From NCBI RefSeq assembly GCF_014212015.1, contig NZ_JACJVN010000065.1, positions 46,795-110,794 on the forward strand: a DNA stretch of 64,000 nt, read 5' to 3'. The stretch comes from Cohnella lubricantis (GTDB lineage Bacteria; Bacillota; Bacilli; Paenibacillales; Paenibacillaceae). Each line of letters begins with the position of its first letter. Positions within the stretch are counted from its first letter, which is position 1. The position numbers and the translations under genes were made by a program. Positions 35,404-44,458 of the stretch are shown here, one piece after another. The notes beneath the pieces were generated by a model. It searched no databases and was not told where the DNA came from. It saw nothing but the letters and a program-made list of their open reading frames with translations.

Positions 35404-35432
35404 AGTATACCGCTTGCAGCCTGCTCCGTAAA
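35404..35432 (-). promoter_or_regulatory. Predicted sigma-A promoter of acnA
   Basis: On the minus strand TTTACG (35427-35432) and TATACT (35404-35409) with 17-bp spacing. Transcription would begin near 35397, placing the operator at about +21 to +37. Confidence 0.55.
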
Positions 35433-35634
35433 GATGTAATTCGCCTGAACGAGACGGAAATCGCAGGCATTCCACACCGAATCATAGACCGTATCCGGCG
35501 ATTATCTCACATCTGATTAGGATACCACACCGGAAGCCGGATTCATCCGCACCTTCCGGATTCCGGCATGCGGGCCGTCCGGCGCGCATAAAATGAAAGG
35601 ACGCAATCTGCACTAGGCGGAAGGGGGAAGTCCG

Positions 35635-36717
35635 GTGCCGGATCGGGAGAACGGTTGGCAGCAAGTGTTGGTGGACTACGTGAACGCGGTGAATGAAGAC
35701 GGGCTGAACAGCCGGACGGAGCCGCTCCGGCGAGTGCACGATCCCGCCCATCGGGCACGCCTGGCACGGCGCTTCGAGGCGTTGTCCAGCCGGGAGCGGG
35801 ACGAGAGCATGAAGCCCGTTCGCAGCGAGATTCGCGCTCGGCTGCTTCGCAAGTCGGAACGGAAGAACGACGGCGAATGCGATCTGCAGCTTCACCTGAT
35901 CCGCTCCTATGAGCAGGATGGGGTGTCCTGGCAGGAGGAGCGGGTCGAGCTGGAGCGAATCCACTTCGTCCGAACGGGAGGCAAGTGGCGGATCGATCGG
36001 ATCGATCCGCTGGTGACGGAGCGCAGCGCGGAGGCGTGGACGATAGACGAGAGCGGACCGGAGGCTTGGTGGGATCCCAAGGCGTCCATTCCCTCGATTC
36101 CCTACATTAATCCGACGGCGGCGACGAAGTTCAAGTCCAAAGTGCTGGCCGGTCCTTCGGCAGGCGCGATCGGCTGGGGCGACAGCTGGTCCGACTGGAC
36201 TCGAAGAGGCATTCCATACCGCAGAGAATCGGCTGTCGCTTACGCGGAGAAGTGGTGGAACGAGCTGAATCCTGCTTATGTCGACATGGAGGTTAACTGC
36301 ACGAATTACGTGTCCCAATGCATCTTTGCAGGGGGGGCACCGATGAACTATACTGGAAAAAGAGAATCGGGCTGGTGGTACAAGGGACGTACGAACGGCC
36401 AGGAGCTCTGGAGCTACAGCTGGGCGGTGGCCAACGGTCTGCAGCATTATTTGCGGCAGCCGCGGTCTGCCGGCCTTCGAGCGGAGGCGATGGATTCGCC
36501 GCTCGACCTGATGCTAGGCGACGTCATCTGCTACGACTGGGATGGCAGCGGCCGATTCCAGCACAATACGATCGTGACTGCGTTCACGCCTGACGGCATG
36601 CCGCTCGTGAACGCCAATACGGTGAGCAGCCGCCGCCGCTATTGGGATTATCGCGATTCGTATGCGTGGACGGAGCGGACCCGATATCGCTTCTATCATA
36701 TCGCCGACGAATTCTAG
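35635..36717 (+). CDS. Amidase-domain (Amidase_6-like) protein
   Basis: 360 residues starting at GTG 35635, behind GCGGAAGGGGGA. The N-terminal half (about 1-150) is a charged region without a recognised fold. The C-terminal half matches the Amidase_6-type papain-like domain: YRRESAVAYAEKWWNE, the probable catalytic cysteine in VNCTNYVSQCIF, GDVICYDWDGSGRFQHNTIV (His) and VNANTVSSRRRYWDY. Proteins of this family are usually secreted or sporulation-associated hydrolases, but no signal peptide is visible here. ddl follows 41 bp later. The substrate is unknown. Confidence 0.82.
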   Translation: MPDRENGWQQVLVDYVNAVNEDGLNSRTEPLRRVHDPAHRARLARRFEALSSRERDESMKPVRSEIRARLLRKSERKNDGECDLQLHLIRSYEQDGVSWQEERVELERIHFVRTGGKWRIDRIDPLVTERSAEAWTIDESGPEAWWDPKASIPSIPYINPTAATKFKSKVLAGPSAGAIGWGDSWSDWTRRGIPYRRESAVAYAEKWWNELNPAYVDMEVNCTNYVSQCIFAGGAPMNYTGKRESGWWYKGRTNGQELWSYSWAVANGLQHYLRQPRSAGLRAEAMDSPLDLMLGDVICYDWDGSGRFQHNTIVTAFTPDGMPLVNANTVSSRRRYWDYRDSYAWTERTRYRFYHIADEF

Positions 36718-36758
36718 GTGTCGGGCGACGACTTCTAAGGTGAAACCGGAGGATACCC

Positions 36759-37913
36759 ATGGGACACAAAGTAAGAGTCGGCCTTGTCTACGGCGGACGC
36801 TCGGGAGAGCACGAAGTATCGCTTCAAACCGCGCTCGCGGTGCTCAAATCATTCGATTATGACAAATACGAACTCATTCCGTTCTATATATCGAAGACGG
36901 GCCAATGGCATTCGGGTCCGCTGCTGCAGGCTCCTCCTTCGGCGGTTGCCGAGCTGCAGTATGGCACGGTGAACGAAGCCGGCTCGGAGGACGGCGGTTT
37001 GCAAGCGCAAAGCCAAGGGCTGCAGCCGGTGCTTCGCGGCATGCAAGGCAGCGCGCTGGCCGCAACGGAAGCGAACGCAGGGGCGGACGAACGGGTTATT
37101 GACGTCATGTTCCCGCTGCTTCACGGCACGTTCGGCGAAGACGGCACGATTCAGGGGCTGTTCGAGATGGCAGGCATGCCATACGTCGGAGCGGGCGTGC
37201 TCGCTTCCGCGGCCGGCATGGACAAGGCCGCGATGAAGACAATGTTCGCGCAGGCGGGCCTGCCGCAGGTCGGCTATCGCTACTTCACCCGGTTCCATTG
37301 GAAGCGTGACCGGGAGAGCCTGCTCACGGGCATCGAGGAGAGTCTGGGGTACCCATGCTTCGTCAAGCCGGCCAACCTTGGATCGAGCGTCGGCATCTCC
37401 AAAGCGCGCGATCGCGAAGAGCTGATCGCGGGCATCGAGGAAGCTCTGCGTTACGACCGCAAAGTCGTTGTCGAGGAATTCGTCGACGCCCGAGAGATCG
37501 AAGTGGCCGTGCTTGGCAACGACGAGCCGCGCGCTTCGGTGCCGGGAGAGATCGTCAGCTCCCACGAATTCTATGATTATAAGGCGAAGTACACGGATGG
37601 CAAGTCCGTCATGGTCATCCCTGCCGACATTCCGCCGGAGACGGCGCAGGCTGTCCGAGAGATGGCTGTCCGCGCGTTCCTGGCAATCGACGGCTCGGGC
37701 CTGTGCCGCGCGGACTTCTTCCTGCGCAAGAGCGACGGGGCGCTGTTCATCAATGAAGTGAACACGATGCCGGGCTTCACCCCGTTCAGCATGTATCCGC
37801 TCATGTGGAAGGAATCCGGCTTATCCTACCGCGAGCTGCTGGATGAGCTGATCCGGCTGGCGATCGAACGCTACGAGGAGAAGCAGTCGATCGATTACGG
37901 CGTCGGCGAGTAA
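36759..37913 (+). CDS. ddl: D-alanine--D-alanine ligase
   Basis: ATP-grasp enzyme making the D-Ala-D-Ala dipeptide of peptidoglycan precursors. 384 residues. N-terminal VGLVYGGRSGEHEVSLQTA, the central HGTFGEDGTIQGLFEMAGMPYVGAGV, ATP-binding CFVKPANLGSSVGISKA and the C-terminal metal-binding ADFFLRKSDGALFINEVNTMPGFT are all intact. The residue after the EVNTMPGFT block (FSMYP) fits normal D-Ala rather than D-Lac ligases. A strong terminator follows. Confidence 0.95.
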   Translation: MGHKVRVGLVYGGRSGEHEVSLQTALAVLKSFDYDKYELIPFYISKTGQWHSGPLLQAPPSAVAELQYGTVNEAGSEDGGLQAQSQGLQPVLRGMQGSALAATEANAGADERVIDVMFPLLHGTFGEDGTIQGLFEMAGMPYVGAGVLASAAGMDKAAMKTMFAQAGLPQVGYRYFTRFHWKRDRESLLTGIEESLGYPCFVKPANLGSSVGISKARDREELIAGIEEALRYDRKVVVEEFVDAREIEVAVLGNDEPRASVPGEIVSSHEFYDYKAKYTDGKSVMVIPADIPPETAQAVREMAVRAFLAIDGSGLCRADFFLRKSDGALFINEVNTMPGFTPFSMYPLMWKESGLSYRELLDELIRLAIERYEEKQSIDYGVGE

Positions 37914-37944
37914 GCCGTTCTGCCTTCGGCGATGTGCCAATAGC

Positions 37945-37986
37945 AAGCCTTCGGCGGCGGAACGGCCTCGGAGGCTTTTTTTTTTC
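37945..37986 (+). terminator. Intrinsic terminator of ddl
   Basis: AAGCCT (37945-37950) pairs with the AGGCTT at 37972-37977, with CGG/CCG pairs inside, followed by about ten T. Confidence 0.9.
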
Positions 37987-38098
37987 GAAGAGTCGGAATA
38001 ATTCTTCTTAAGCCAACCCAAACGTCAGGCGTGGAAAGGGTTGTGCTATAATGCGGGTAAGAATGTTCCGCCAAATGGGCGAGAACAGGAGGATCAGT

Positions 38099-38422
38099 AT
38101 GGGATTCCAGACCGAATTCAATTCCGTGTGCAAATTCAAGTCGGAGCAGGAGCTGTACGAGCTGCTCGAATACGGGCGCGGCAAAATGGTGAAGAAGAGC
38201 TTCCGCGTCTATCCGACCGGCCAGAAGGTGATCGCTTATGCTCCTGACAACAAGGCTGTCGCCATCGTTCGCATCGTCGCGTCGATCGCGGAGATCAACT
38301 TCCAAGGCGAAGAAGTGACAGAAGTGGAGATGGAGCTGGTTCGGCGATTAACCGATGAAGAATCTCGGATTCAGACCGCGCTTGCATACGAGATGTTCTT
38401 CGGCGAGCAAGCCAAGGGTTGA
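38099..38422 (+). CDS. Small conserved-looking hypothetical protein
   Basis: 107 residues from ATG 38099, behind ACAGGAGG at an ideal distance; no membrane segment or signal peptide. The sequence starts MGFQTEFNSVCKFKSEQEL and reads as a compact alpha/beta protein with a central basic strand (MVKKSFRVYPTGQKVIAY) and an acidic C-terminal helix. I do not recognise a characterised family. Codon use and the ribosome-binding site support a real gene. TauE/SafE follows 86 bp later. Confidence 0.75.
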   Translation: MGFQTEFNSVCKFKSEQELYELLEYGRGKMVKKSFRVYPTGQKVIAYAPDNKAVAIVRIVASIAEINFQGEEVTEVEMELVRRLTDEESRIQTALAYEMFFGEQAKG

Positions 38423-38508
38423 CCGGCGGGCAGCCAGTGGATGCCCAGCAGTTAGAATAGGAGCGGGGAAAGTGAACGAAGCGCTCCGCGACAAAGGAAT
38501 GAGTTCGC

Positions 38509-39339
38509 ATGTGGCTGGCTTTGGCATGGGCAGCAATGGTACTGATCGGAGCGGTCTCCGCTGTGTTCGGAAGCATCGTAGGGTTAGGCGGGGGGATCGT
38601 CATCGTACCGTCTCTCGTCCTGCTAGGTCCTGCTTTATTCGAAGAGACGATTCCATCGCAGAACGCGGTCGGGACATCGCTTGCGGTGCTGATCTTCACC
38701 GCCTTGTCGGCGACTTGGACGTATAAGAAGCAGGGCAAGGTAGATTTTCGAACGGGATGGCTGTTCTTCGCAACGAGCGGCCCGGCGGCGATGGCCGGCG
38801 CTGCGGTGACGGAATACATACCTCAAGGCCCGTTCCAGTTGGCGTTCGGCTTGTTCATGCTCGTCATGTTCGGGCTTATGATCGCCAGGGAACGGATGAA
38901 GCCGCTTCAGATTCAATGGAGCATTCAGCGCACGTTCACGGACGGGAGCGGCAACACTTATTCCTACGGCTACAATCTGACGATGGCTTTGACCATCGGA
39001 GCGGGCGTGGGCATCGCCTCCGGTCTGTTCGGCATCGGCGGCGGGTCGCTGTTCGTTCCGCTAATGGTGCTATTGTTCCGGTTCCCGCCTCATCTGGCGA
39101 CGGCGACTTCCATGTTCGTCATTCTGCTCTCGTCGGTGCTGGGAAGCGGCGTTCATCTATGGAATGGCAATATCGATGGCTATTTATTCCTGGCTCTGGC
39201 GCCAGGCGCGATCGTCGGCGGCCGGATCGGCGCGGTTATCGCGTCCAAGCTGAGCGGCAAGCAGCTGATGTGGCTGCTTCGGACGACGCTGCTGCTGGTG
39301 GCCGTCTACTTAATCATTAAGGGATTCCGAGAGATATAA
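38509..39339 (+). CDS. TauE/SafE-family membrane exporter
   Basis: 276 residues, about eight hydrophobic spans. Two pseudo-repeats each carry the family glycine motif: GSIVGLGGGIVIVPSL near the N-terminus and SGLFGIGGGSLFVPLMVLL in the second half, with NAVGTSLAVL and LATATSMFVILLSS after them. The family (UPF0721) exports sulfite, sulfoacetate or related anions. No sulfur gene is nearby, so the substrate is unknown. Confidence 0.9.
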   Translation: MWLALAWAAMVLIGAVSAVFGSIVGLGGGIVIVPSLVLLGPALFEETIPSQNAVGTSLAVLIFTALSATWTYKKQGKVDFRTGWLFFATSGPAAMAGAAVTEYIPQGPFQLAFGLFMLVMFGLMIARERMKPLQIQWSIQRTFTDGSGNTYSYGYNLTMALTIGAGVGIASGLFGIGGGSLFVPLMVLLFRFPPHLATATSMFVILLSSVLGSGVHLWNGNIDGYLFLALAPGAIVGGRIGAVIASKLSGKQLMWLLRTTLLLVAVYLIIKGFREI

Positions 39340-39482
39340 CAGCCTGCCGAGTCGATTCATCCGGGAATATCGCCGGAACGCGAAGGAGGACTATGACGTA
39401 AATAAAGGTAGCAAGGACAACTCGCATTCAAGGGATCTGCGATCATTCGCGTGGATTAATTATGATGTTATGGGGGATGGAA

Positions 39483-40310
39483 ATGGATTCGATCATCGGT
39501 ATAAAGAGCTTCACGGCCGTGGCCGTCAACAGCGCGTCCAAGGCGGGCGAATGGATTAAGAGCCGCATCGGACGCTTCGCGGAGCCGGATCTGAAATATT
39601 CGATGCACGATCTCGTGACGGAAGTGGACAAGGGGTCTGAGCGATTGATCCGCAATCTGATCGCTACCCATTTCCCTCAGCATTCTTTCCTGGGGGAAGA
39701 GGGAGTGGAGCCCGGCCCCGAGGCTTCGGCGAAGGCGCTGGAAGCCGTCGAAGACGCCGAGTACTTGTGGATCGTCGATCCGATCGACGGCACAACGAAC
39801 TTCGTCCACGGTTTTCCGTTCTTCTCCGTGTCGATCGCGCTTGCCCATAAGGGGCAGGTGATCGTCGGCGTCGTCTACGATCCGTCCAAGGACGAGCTGT
39901 TCGTCGCGGAACGGGGCAAGGGCGCTTACGTGCATGGCAAGCCGATGAACGTGTCGAAGGAGCAGTCGCTTCGCCAGAGCTTGGTGGCCACCGGCTTCCC
40001 GGCGGACCATCAGATGGCGCTGCCGTTGAATCTGCGGCAGATCCAAGCGGTTGCGCCTCAGGTGCGCAACATTCGGACCGCCGGATCTGCGGCGTTGCAT
40101 ATGGCCTACGTCGCGGCGGGCCGGCTGAGCGGGTTCTGGGAGATCGGGCTGAACTCTTGGGATCTGGCGGCAGGCTCGCTGCTCGTTGAAGAGGCCGGCG
40201 GCAAGGTGACGGATCTGAACGGCGAACCGTATCACTTGGGCGTGCGCAATGTGGCCGCCAGCAATGGCGCGGTGCACGGCGAGCTCCTGAAGGCGCTGCA
40301 AGTCGAGTAG
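39483..40310 (+). CDS. Inositol-1-monophosphatase family phosphatase
   Basis: 275 residues. Metal-binding and catalytic motifs: LVTEVDKGSE, FLGEEGVEP, the signature WIVDPIDGTTNFVHGFPFFSVS and the second signature GLNSWDLAAGSLLVEEAGG. These place it among Li+-sensitive, Mg-dependent phosphatases acting on inositol phosphates, NADP(H) or nucleotides; the substrate cannot be assigned. ATG 39483 is preceded by GGGGGATGG and preferred over an earlier in-frame codon at 39462. Confidence 0.92.
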   Translation: MDSIIGIKSFTAVAVNSASKAGEWIKSRIGRFAEPDLKYSMHDLVTEVDKGSERLIRNLIATHFPQHSFLGEEGVEPGPEASAKALEAVEDAEYLWIVDPIDGTTNFVHGFPFFSVSIALAHKGQVIVGVVYDPSKDELFVAERGKGAYVHGKPMNVSKEQSLRQSLVATGFPADHQMALPLNLRQIQAVAPQVRNIRTAGSAALHMAYVAAGRLSGFWEIGLNSWDLAAGSLLVEEAGGKVTDLNGEPYHLGVRNVAASNGAVHGELLKALQVE

Positions 40311-40450
40311 CGTCGATCAGGCGGCAGAGCTGGGAGGTCGGCAGGCTGGCACCGTCGGGAAGACGGCGGGCCGGTATTCGGCCTGAAGCTGGCGGATTCA
40401 TGAAATGGCATTTATTCGACCATCCTACAAGAACGAAGGAGGCGGAGGCC

Positions 40451-40744
40451 GTGGAAGGGAACGATCAATCGCTGAACCTCAAGGCTGGAGAAGGGCAGGA
40501 GGAGCCGCAACTGGACGAAGCGGCTTCCGAGGCGGAGTTGGAGCTGGCTCGCCGACTGATGGGGGACGAGTCCGAGGTGCGGGACCCGGCGGAGGAAGCG
40601 GTGGCACAGCTGCCACCGCGCTGGGAAGTGCGAATCCAGACGACGCGGGATCCGGTCGCGGAAGAGACTGCGTTGTATCGCAAGATGGCCAAGGAAGTGG
40701 ACGGCCGCTATGACGATGTGAGCGGCGGCGAGAACGGCAGCTAG
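40451..40744 (+). CDS. Small acidic hypothetical protein
   Basis: 97 residues from GTG 40451, which follows AAGGAGGCGG. An earlier ATG (40400) is in frame but has no ribosome-binding site. Very acidic (Glu/Asp-rich, for example AASEAELELARRLMG), no cysteine, no membrane segment. Not a family I recognise. The end of the reading frame is followed by an intrinsic terminator, which supports a real transcript. Confidence 0.6.
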   Translation: MEGNDQSLNLKAGEGQEEPQLDEAASEAELELARRLMGDESEVRDPAEEAVAQLPPRWEVRIQTTRDPVAEETALYRKMAKEVDGRYDDVSGGENGS

Positions 40745-40814
40745 CTGCTAGGACAGCAGCAATGACAGCAATTCACGCAGCAGAGACGCTTCCCCATCGG
40801 AATAAGAATATAGA

Positions 40815-40866
40815 GGCTCCCCGCCGGATTTCATTCTAAGCGGCATCCGGCGGGGGGCTTTTTTTG
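40815..40866 (+). terminator. Intrinsic terminator
   Basis: A GC-rich stem with CCCCGCCGGAT / ATCCGGCGGGG arms (40819-40857) is followed by seven T. It closes the inositol-phosphatase/acidic protein unit. Confidence 0.9.
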
Positions 40867-41050
40867 CTTGCAATCCGACGGAAGATGCACCTAGGCTGCT
40901 GTGCGCACTCACAATCATGAGAATCCTGAACATTCCCTCATATACCGCAATCTTCCGGCAGAGGTGAGATATGATGAATCAAAGAAAGGGGGATATGAAC
41001 CTGACATATAGGCACGTCAATTCAAATATCTATTTAAGGAGGCAACTCGC

Positions 41051-41278
41051 ATGAAGAGAGTGTATTCTTATTTGCTACTGTTAGCGCTTGGCGTTGTGCT
41101 GCTGATGGCTGCCGGATGCTCCAGCAATAGCGAGAATGCGCCTGCAGGCGACATGAGCACGGATACCATCCAGGAGGACGTTGGCTCTACAGCTGAGACA
41201 CCGGCTGCGGATGGAAGCGACGCTGCCGGGAGCGACACAGCCGGCGACACATCGGACTCTGCCGACGCCAGCTCGTAA
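41051..41278 (+). CDS. Small acidic lipoprotein
   Basis: 75 residues. A signal peptide (LLLLALGVVLLMAAGC) ends in a lipobox LMAAGC, giving a mature lipid-anchored peptide of about 53 residues made almost only of Ser, Asp, Ala, Gly, Thr and Glu. No fold is predicted; it may be a spacer-like surface peptide. TAAGGAGG precedes the ATG. The next gene follows 48 bp later. Confidence 0.78.
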   Translation: MKRVYSYLLLLALGVVLLMAAGCSSNSENAPAGDMSTDTIQEDVGSTAETPAADGSDAAGSDTAGDTSDSADASS

Positions 41279-41326
41279 CTCATCCATTCTGAGCCCCTGA
41301 TCGGGGTCAACCAAAGGAGGACATTC

Positions 41327-41620
41327 ATGATGCTTAGAGCGGTGGATGTCAATTTGGATGCGACAGAAATGGTGCTTACGCTGGAGAAGGAGCAATCGCC
41401 CAGAACAATTGAATACATCAAGATCGATCGGTTGGAGAAAATCACAGAACAGGTCAAGAAGCTATTTCGAACCGTTGAAGTACAGGGAGTCAAAGTGTCG
41501 GTCAAAGGGATGGACGAACCGATCGTTATCTCCAGCGACAAACTCGGAGATTACCAGCGTATCGAGGATTACTTGCTTCACACGGTGGCTGAGAAGTATG
41601 ATGTGGCAGTCGAACAATAG
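41327..41620 (+). CDS. Small hypothetical protein
   Basis: 97 residues, soluble, starting MMLRAVDVNLDATEMVLTLEK behind AAAGGAGG. The composition (many beta-branched residues, then IEYIKIDRLEKITEQVKKLF) suggests a compact alpha/beta domain. I do not recognise the family. An intrinsic terminator follows 23 bp after the stop. Confidence 0.72.
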   Translation: MMLRAVDVNLDATEMVLTLEKEQSPRTIEYIKIDRLEKITEQVKKLFRTVEVQGVKVSVKGMDEPIVISSDKLGDYQRIEDYLLHTVAEKYDVAVEQ

Positions 41621-41643
41621 CTCATTATCATAAATGGAAAAGG

Positions 41644-41691
41644 GAAAGTCCCCGAGCTTAACGGCTTAAGCTAGAGGACTTTCCTTTTTTG
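41644..41691 (+). terminator. Intrinsic terminator
   Basis: GAAAGTCC (41644-41651) pairs with GGACTTTC (41676-41683); an inner AGCTTA/TAAGCT stem extends it, and a run of six T follows. Confidence 0.9.
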
Positions 41692-41748
41692 CCGTTTACC
41701 GGGCCGGCTCTCTTGCACCCCAACTCTTAGCGAGCGGTCTCCTTACCC

Positions 41749-43059
41749 TCAAGCCATCGCTTTGAACGAAGCTTCCGCCGCTTCCAGCGTAGCGTCGATG
41801 TCCGAGTCGGTGTGGGCCGTTGTCAGGAACCACGCTTCGTACTTCGACGGCGCGAGGTAGATGCCGCGCTCCAGCATCTCGCAGAAGAAGCGCGCGAACA
41901 GCTCGCCGTCCGTGTCCTGCGCTTCTTCGTAGTTCGTGACCGGGTGATCGCAGAAGTGAGTCGAGAACGAGCCGACGATGCGGTTGATCGTCAGCGGTAC
42001 GCCATAGCGAGCGGCTGAATCGTGCAGCCCTTCCGTCAGCCGAACGGCCTGCGTGTTCATGCGCTCGTACACGCCAGGCTGCTGCAGCACCTCGAGGCAG
42101 GCGATGCCCGCCGATATGGATGCGGGGTTGCCCGCCATCGTGCCCGCCTGGTAGGCCGGGCCGAGCGGCGCGACCTGCTCCATCACTTCGCGCCGGCCGC
42201 CGTAAGCGCCGATCGGCAAGCCGCCGCCGATGATCTTGCCGAGCGCCGTCAGGTCCGGCTCGATCGCGGCCAGATCGGGGAACGCCGCGCCGAACGTCTG
42301 CGTGGAGCCGTAGTGGAACCGGAATGCCGTGATGACCTCGTCATAGATGACGAGCGCTCCGGCTTCCCGCGCCAGGCGGCAGACGCCTTCGAGGAAGCCC
42401 GGCTTCGGCATGACCATGCCGAAGTTGCCGACGATCGGCTCCACCATGACTGCCGCCACGTCGTCGCCCCAGCGCTCGAGCGCCAGCTTCAGCCCGTCCA
42501 GCTCGTTGAAGGGAACGGTGACGACCTCGCTCGCGATGCTGACCGGGATGCCGGCGCTGTCGGGAATGCCGAGCGTCGACGGGCCGGAGCCGGCCGCGAC
42601 GAGCACGAGGTCGGAGTGGCCGTGGTAGCAGCCGGCGAACTTGATGATCTTCGTGCGCTTCGTCGCTGCGCGCGCGACGCGGATCGTCGTCATGACCGCC
42701 TCCGTGCCGGAGTTGACGAAGCGCACCTTGTCCATCGACGGGATCGCTTCCTTCAGCATGCGGGCGAGCGTGATCTCCAGTTCCGTCGCCGTGCCGTACA
42801 ACGTGCCGTTCTGCGCGGAGCGCACGATCGCTTCGGTCACATGCGGATGGGCATGGCCGGTAATGATCGGGCCGAAAGCGGCCAGGTAGTCTATGTACTT
42901 ATTGCCGTCCGCGTCCCAGAAGTACGCGCCCTGCGCCCTTTCCATGAAGACGGGTGCGCCGCCGCCGACCGCCTTGAACGAACGGGACGGGCTGTTCACG
43001 CCCCCGACGATATGCTGCTTCGCTTCCTCGTATAATTGTGCGGATCGAACTCTCTCCAT
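41749..43059 (-). CDS. gsaB: Glutamate-1-semialdehyde 2,1-aminomutase, stand-alone GsaB type
   Basis: PLP enzyme converting glutamate-1-semialdehyde to 5-aminolevulinate for heme and cobamide synthesis. 436 residues. Signatures: [58 protein letters not shown] and the PLP lysine in [20 protein letters not shown]. It is not next to hemA/B/C/D, so it fits the second, isolated copy (GsaB) of Bacillales rather than operonic HemL; this rests on context. AGGAGG lies 10 bp before the start. Confidence 0.9.
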   Translation of the reverse strand: MERVRSAQLYEEAKQHIVGGVNSPSRSFKAVGGGAPVFMERAQGAYFWDADGNKYIDYLAAFGPIITGHAHPHVTEAIVRSAQNGTLYGTATELEITLARMLKEAIPSMDKVRFVNSGTEAVMTTIRVARAATKRTKIIKFAGCYHGHSDLVLVAAGSGPSTLGIPDSAGIPVSIASEVVTVPFNELDGLKLALERWGDDVAAVMVEPIVGNFGMVMPKPGFLEGVCRLAREAGALVIYDEVITAFRFHYGSTQTFGAAFPDLAAIEPDLTALGKIIGGGLPIGAYGGRREVMEQVAPLGPAYQAGTMAGNPASISAGIACLEVLQQPGVYERMNTQAVRLTEGLHDSAARYGVPLTINRIVGSFSTHFCDHPVTNYEEAQDTDGELFARFFCEMLERGIYLAPSKYEAWFLTTAHTDSDIDATLEAAEASFKAMA

Positions 43060-43169
43060 GATCCGATAACCTCCTCTGATTCCTTGGGATAGAATGCAAT
43101 GAGGGACCGTCTGAGTGACGGCCCCCTCGTCTGCGCCTAATTGGCTGCTTGTTTTCTTGCATCATGCTT

Positions 43170-43225
43170 CGTACAGGACGGTTCTTACAGGACGCCTCTT
43201 ACAGGATACCTCTAATAGGCTTCCT
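43170..43225. repeat. 14-bp tandem repeat, about four units
   Basis: CGTACAGGACGGTT, CTTACAGGACGCCT, CTTACAGGATACCT, then a decayed CTAATAGGCTTCCT, in exact 14-bp steps between gsaB and the LCP gene. No coding potential is seen. Confidence 0.75.
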
Positions 43226-43270
43226 TTTCCACACTGCGCCGACTCTGCTGCCTTGCGCCGCGCTTCCCGC

Positions 43271-44317
43271 CTACTCGGAATCCGCCGCCGACGGAGAAGC
43301 GGAGGCGGATGACGACGGCGTCTCCGTCTCGTCCTTGCCGAGCACTTCCTGCACGTAATCCTTCAGCTTCTCTTCATTCGTAATGCCGAGCACGGAATCG
43401 CCGCCGACCTTCATGTCCTTGAGCAGATTCATCGGCGGCAGCTGCGCCGACCCAGCCTGATGCGACTTGAAGCCAAGGCTCGCGAGCTTCAGCATATCGT
43501 TCGGCTGCAGGTTCGTCTCGATATAAGGCGTGACCTTGCTCAGAATGTCCGGCAGCCGCACGATGTTCCAGCCGCTCTGCAGCTTGTCGGCGACGGCCTT
43601 CAAGAATGCTCGCTGCCGCTCGGTTCGCGTGAAGTCGCTCATCGCGTCATGCCGGAAACGGACATACATGAGCGCTTTCTCGCCGTCGAGATGCTGCTGG
43701 CCCTTCTCCAGATGGATATCGTATTGATTCTTATCCGCCTTGGAGGAGTAATTCATATCCTTCTCCACGTAGAAGTCGACGCCGCCGATGGCGTCTACCA
43801 GCTTAATAAACCCTTGGAAGTCGACATAAACGTAATATTGGATATCGAGGCCCGTCATATTCCCGATCGTCTTCATCGCCAACTCCGGACCGCCCATCGT
43901 GATGGCTGCGTTAATCCGGCTGCTGCCGTGTCCGGGGATGGGTGCGTACGTATCACGCAGCACCGAGAACAGGTGAGCGTCCTTCGTCACCGGATCGAAG
44001 GAAGCGACCATCATCGAATCCGAACGGGCGACTTCGCCTTCCTTCAGGCCGCGATCGTCTCCGCCCATGAGCAGGATGTTGACGCGCTCGGTGCCAGTCC
44101 ACTCCGGCGGCGCCACTTCCGGATCCTCCGTGAATTGGCTGAAGCGGGATTCGTCCGACGGCTTGGACATGTCGTCCAGCTGTTGGAAGCCGCTGTAGAC
44201 ATACCATGCGGTGAAGCATAGAGCGATTACCGCGACGCCAAGGACGCTGTACAACACCCAATGCCACCACCTGAGACGCTTCTTCTTCTTGGCTCTGGAT
44301 TCGGATCTACTTTGCAT
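43271..44317 (-). CDS. LytR-CpsA-Psr (LCP) family cell-wall ligase
   Basis: 348 residues. An N-terminal basic stretch and membrane span (about residues 19-40) are followed by the extracellular LCP domain, which attaches teichoic acids or other glycopolymers to peptidoglycan. Family residues: NILLMGGDDRG, ARSDSMMVASFDP, LFSVLRDTYAPIPGHGSSRINAA, GGVDFYVEKDMNY and ALMYVRFRHDAMSDFTRTERQR. A Ser/Thr/Glu-rich low-complexity tail ends the protein. ATG 44317 is preferred over 44323 because AAAGGA then lies 8 bp upstream. Confidence 0.93.
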   Translation of the reverse strand: MQSRSESRAKKKKRLRWWHWVLYSVLGVAVIALCFTAWYVYSGFQQLDDMSKPSDESRFSQFTEDPEVAPPEWTGTERVNILLMGGDDRGLKEGEVARSDSMMVASFDPVTKDAHLFSVLRDTYAPIPGHGSSRINAAITMGGPELAMKTIGNMTGLDIQYYVYVDFQGFIKLVDAIGGVDFYVEKDMNYSSKADKNQYDIHLEKGQQHLDGEKALMYVRFRHDAMSDFTRTERQRAFLKAVADKLQSGWNIVRLPDILSKVTPYIETNLQPNDMLKLASLGFKSHQAGSAQLPPMNLLKDMKVGGDSVLGITNEEKLKDYVQEVLGKDETETPSSSASASPSAADSE

Positions 44318-44458
44318 CGGCATTATCCTTTCGCGGCGCGGCTAGCTAGCGCCGTTTGGGCGGAATGGTTAGTGTAATTAGATGACTTATTGTAAAATTA
44401 TAAAGTTACACGACGGAAAGAATCAAGTTTTGTCGAAAATAGGAGGACCCTTACAGTC

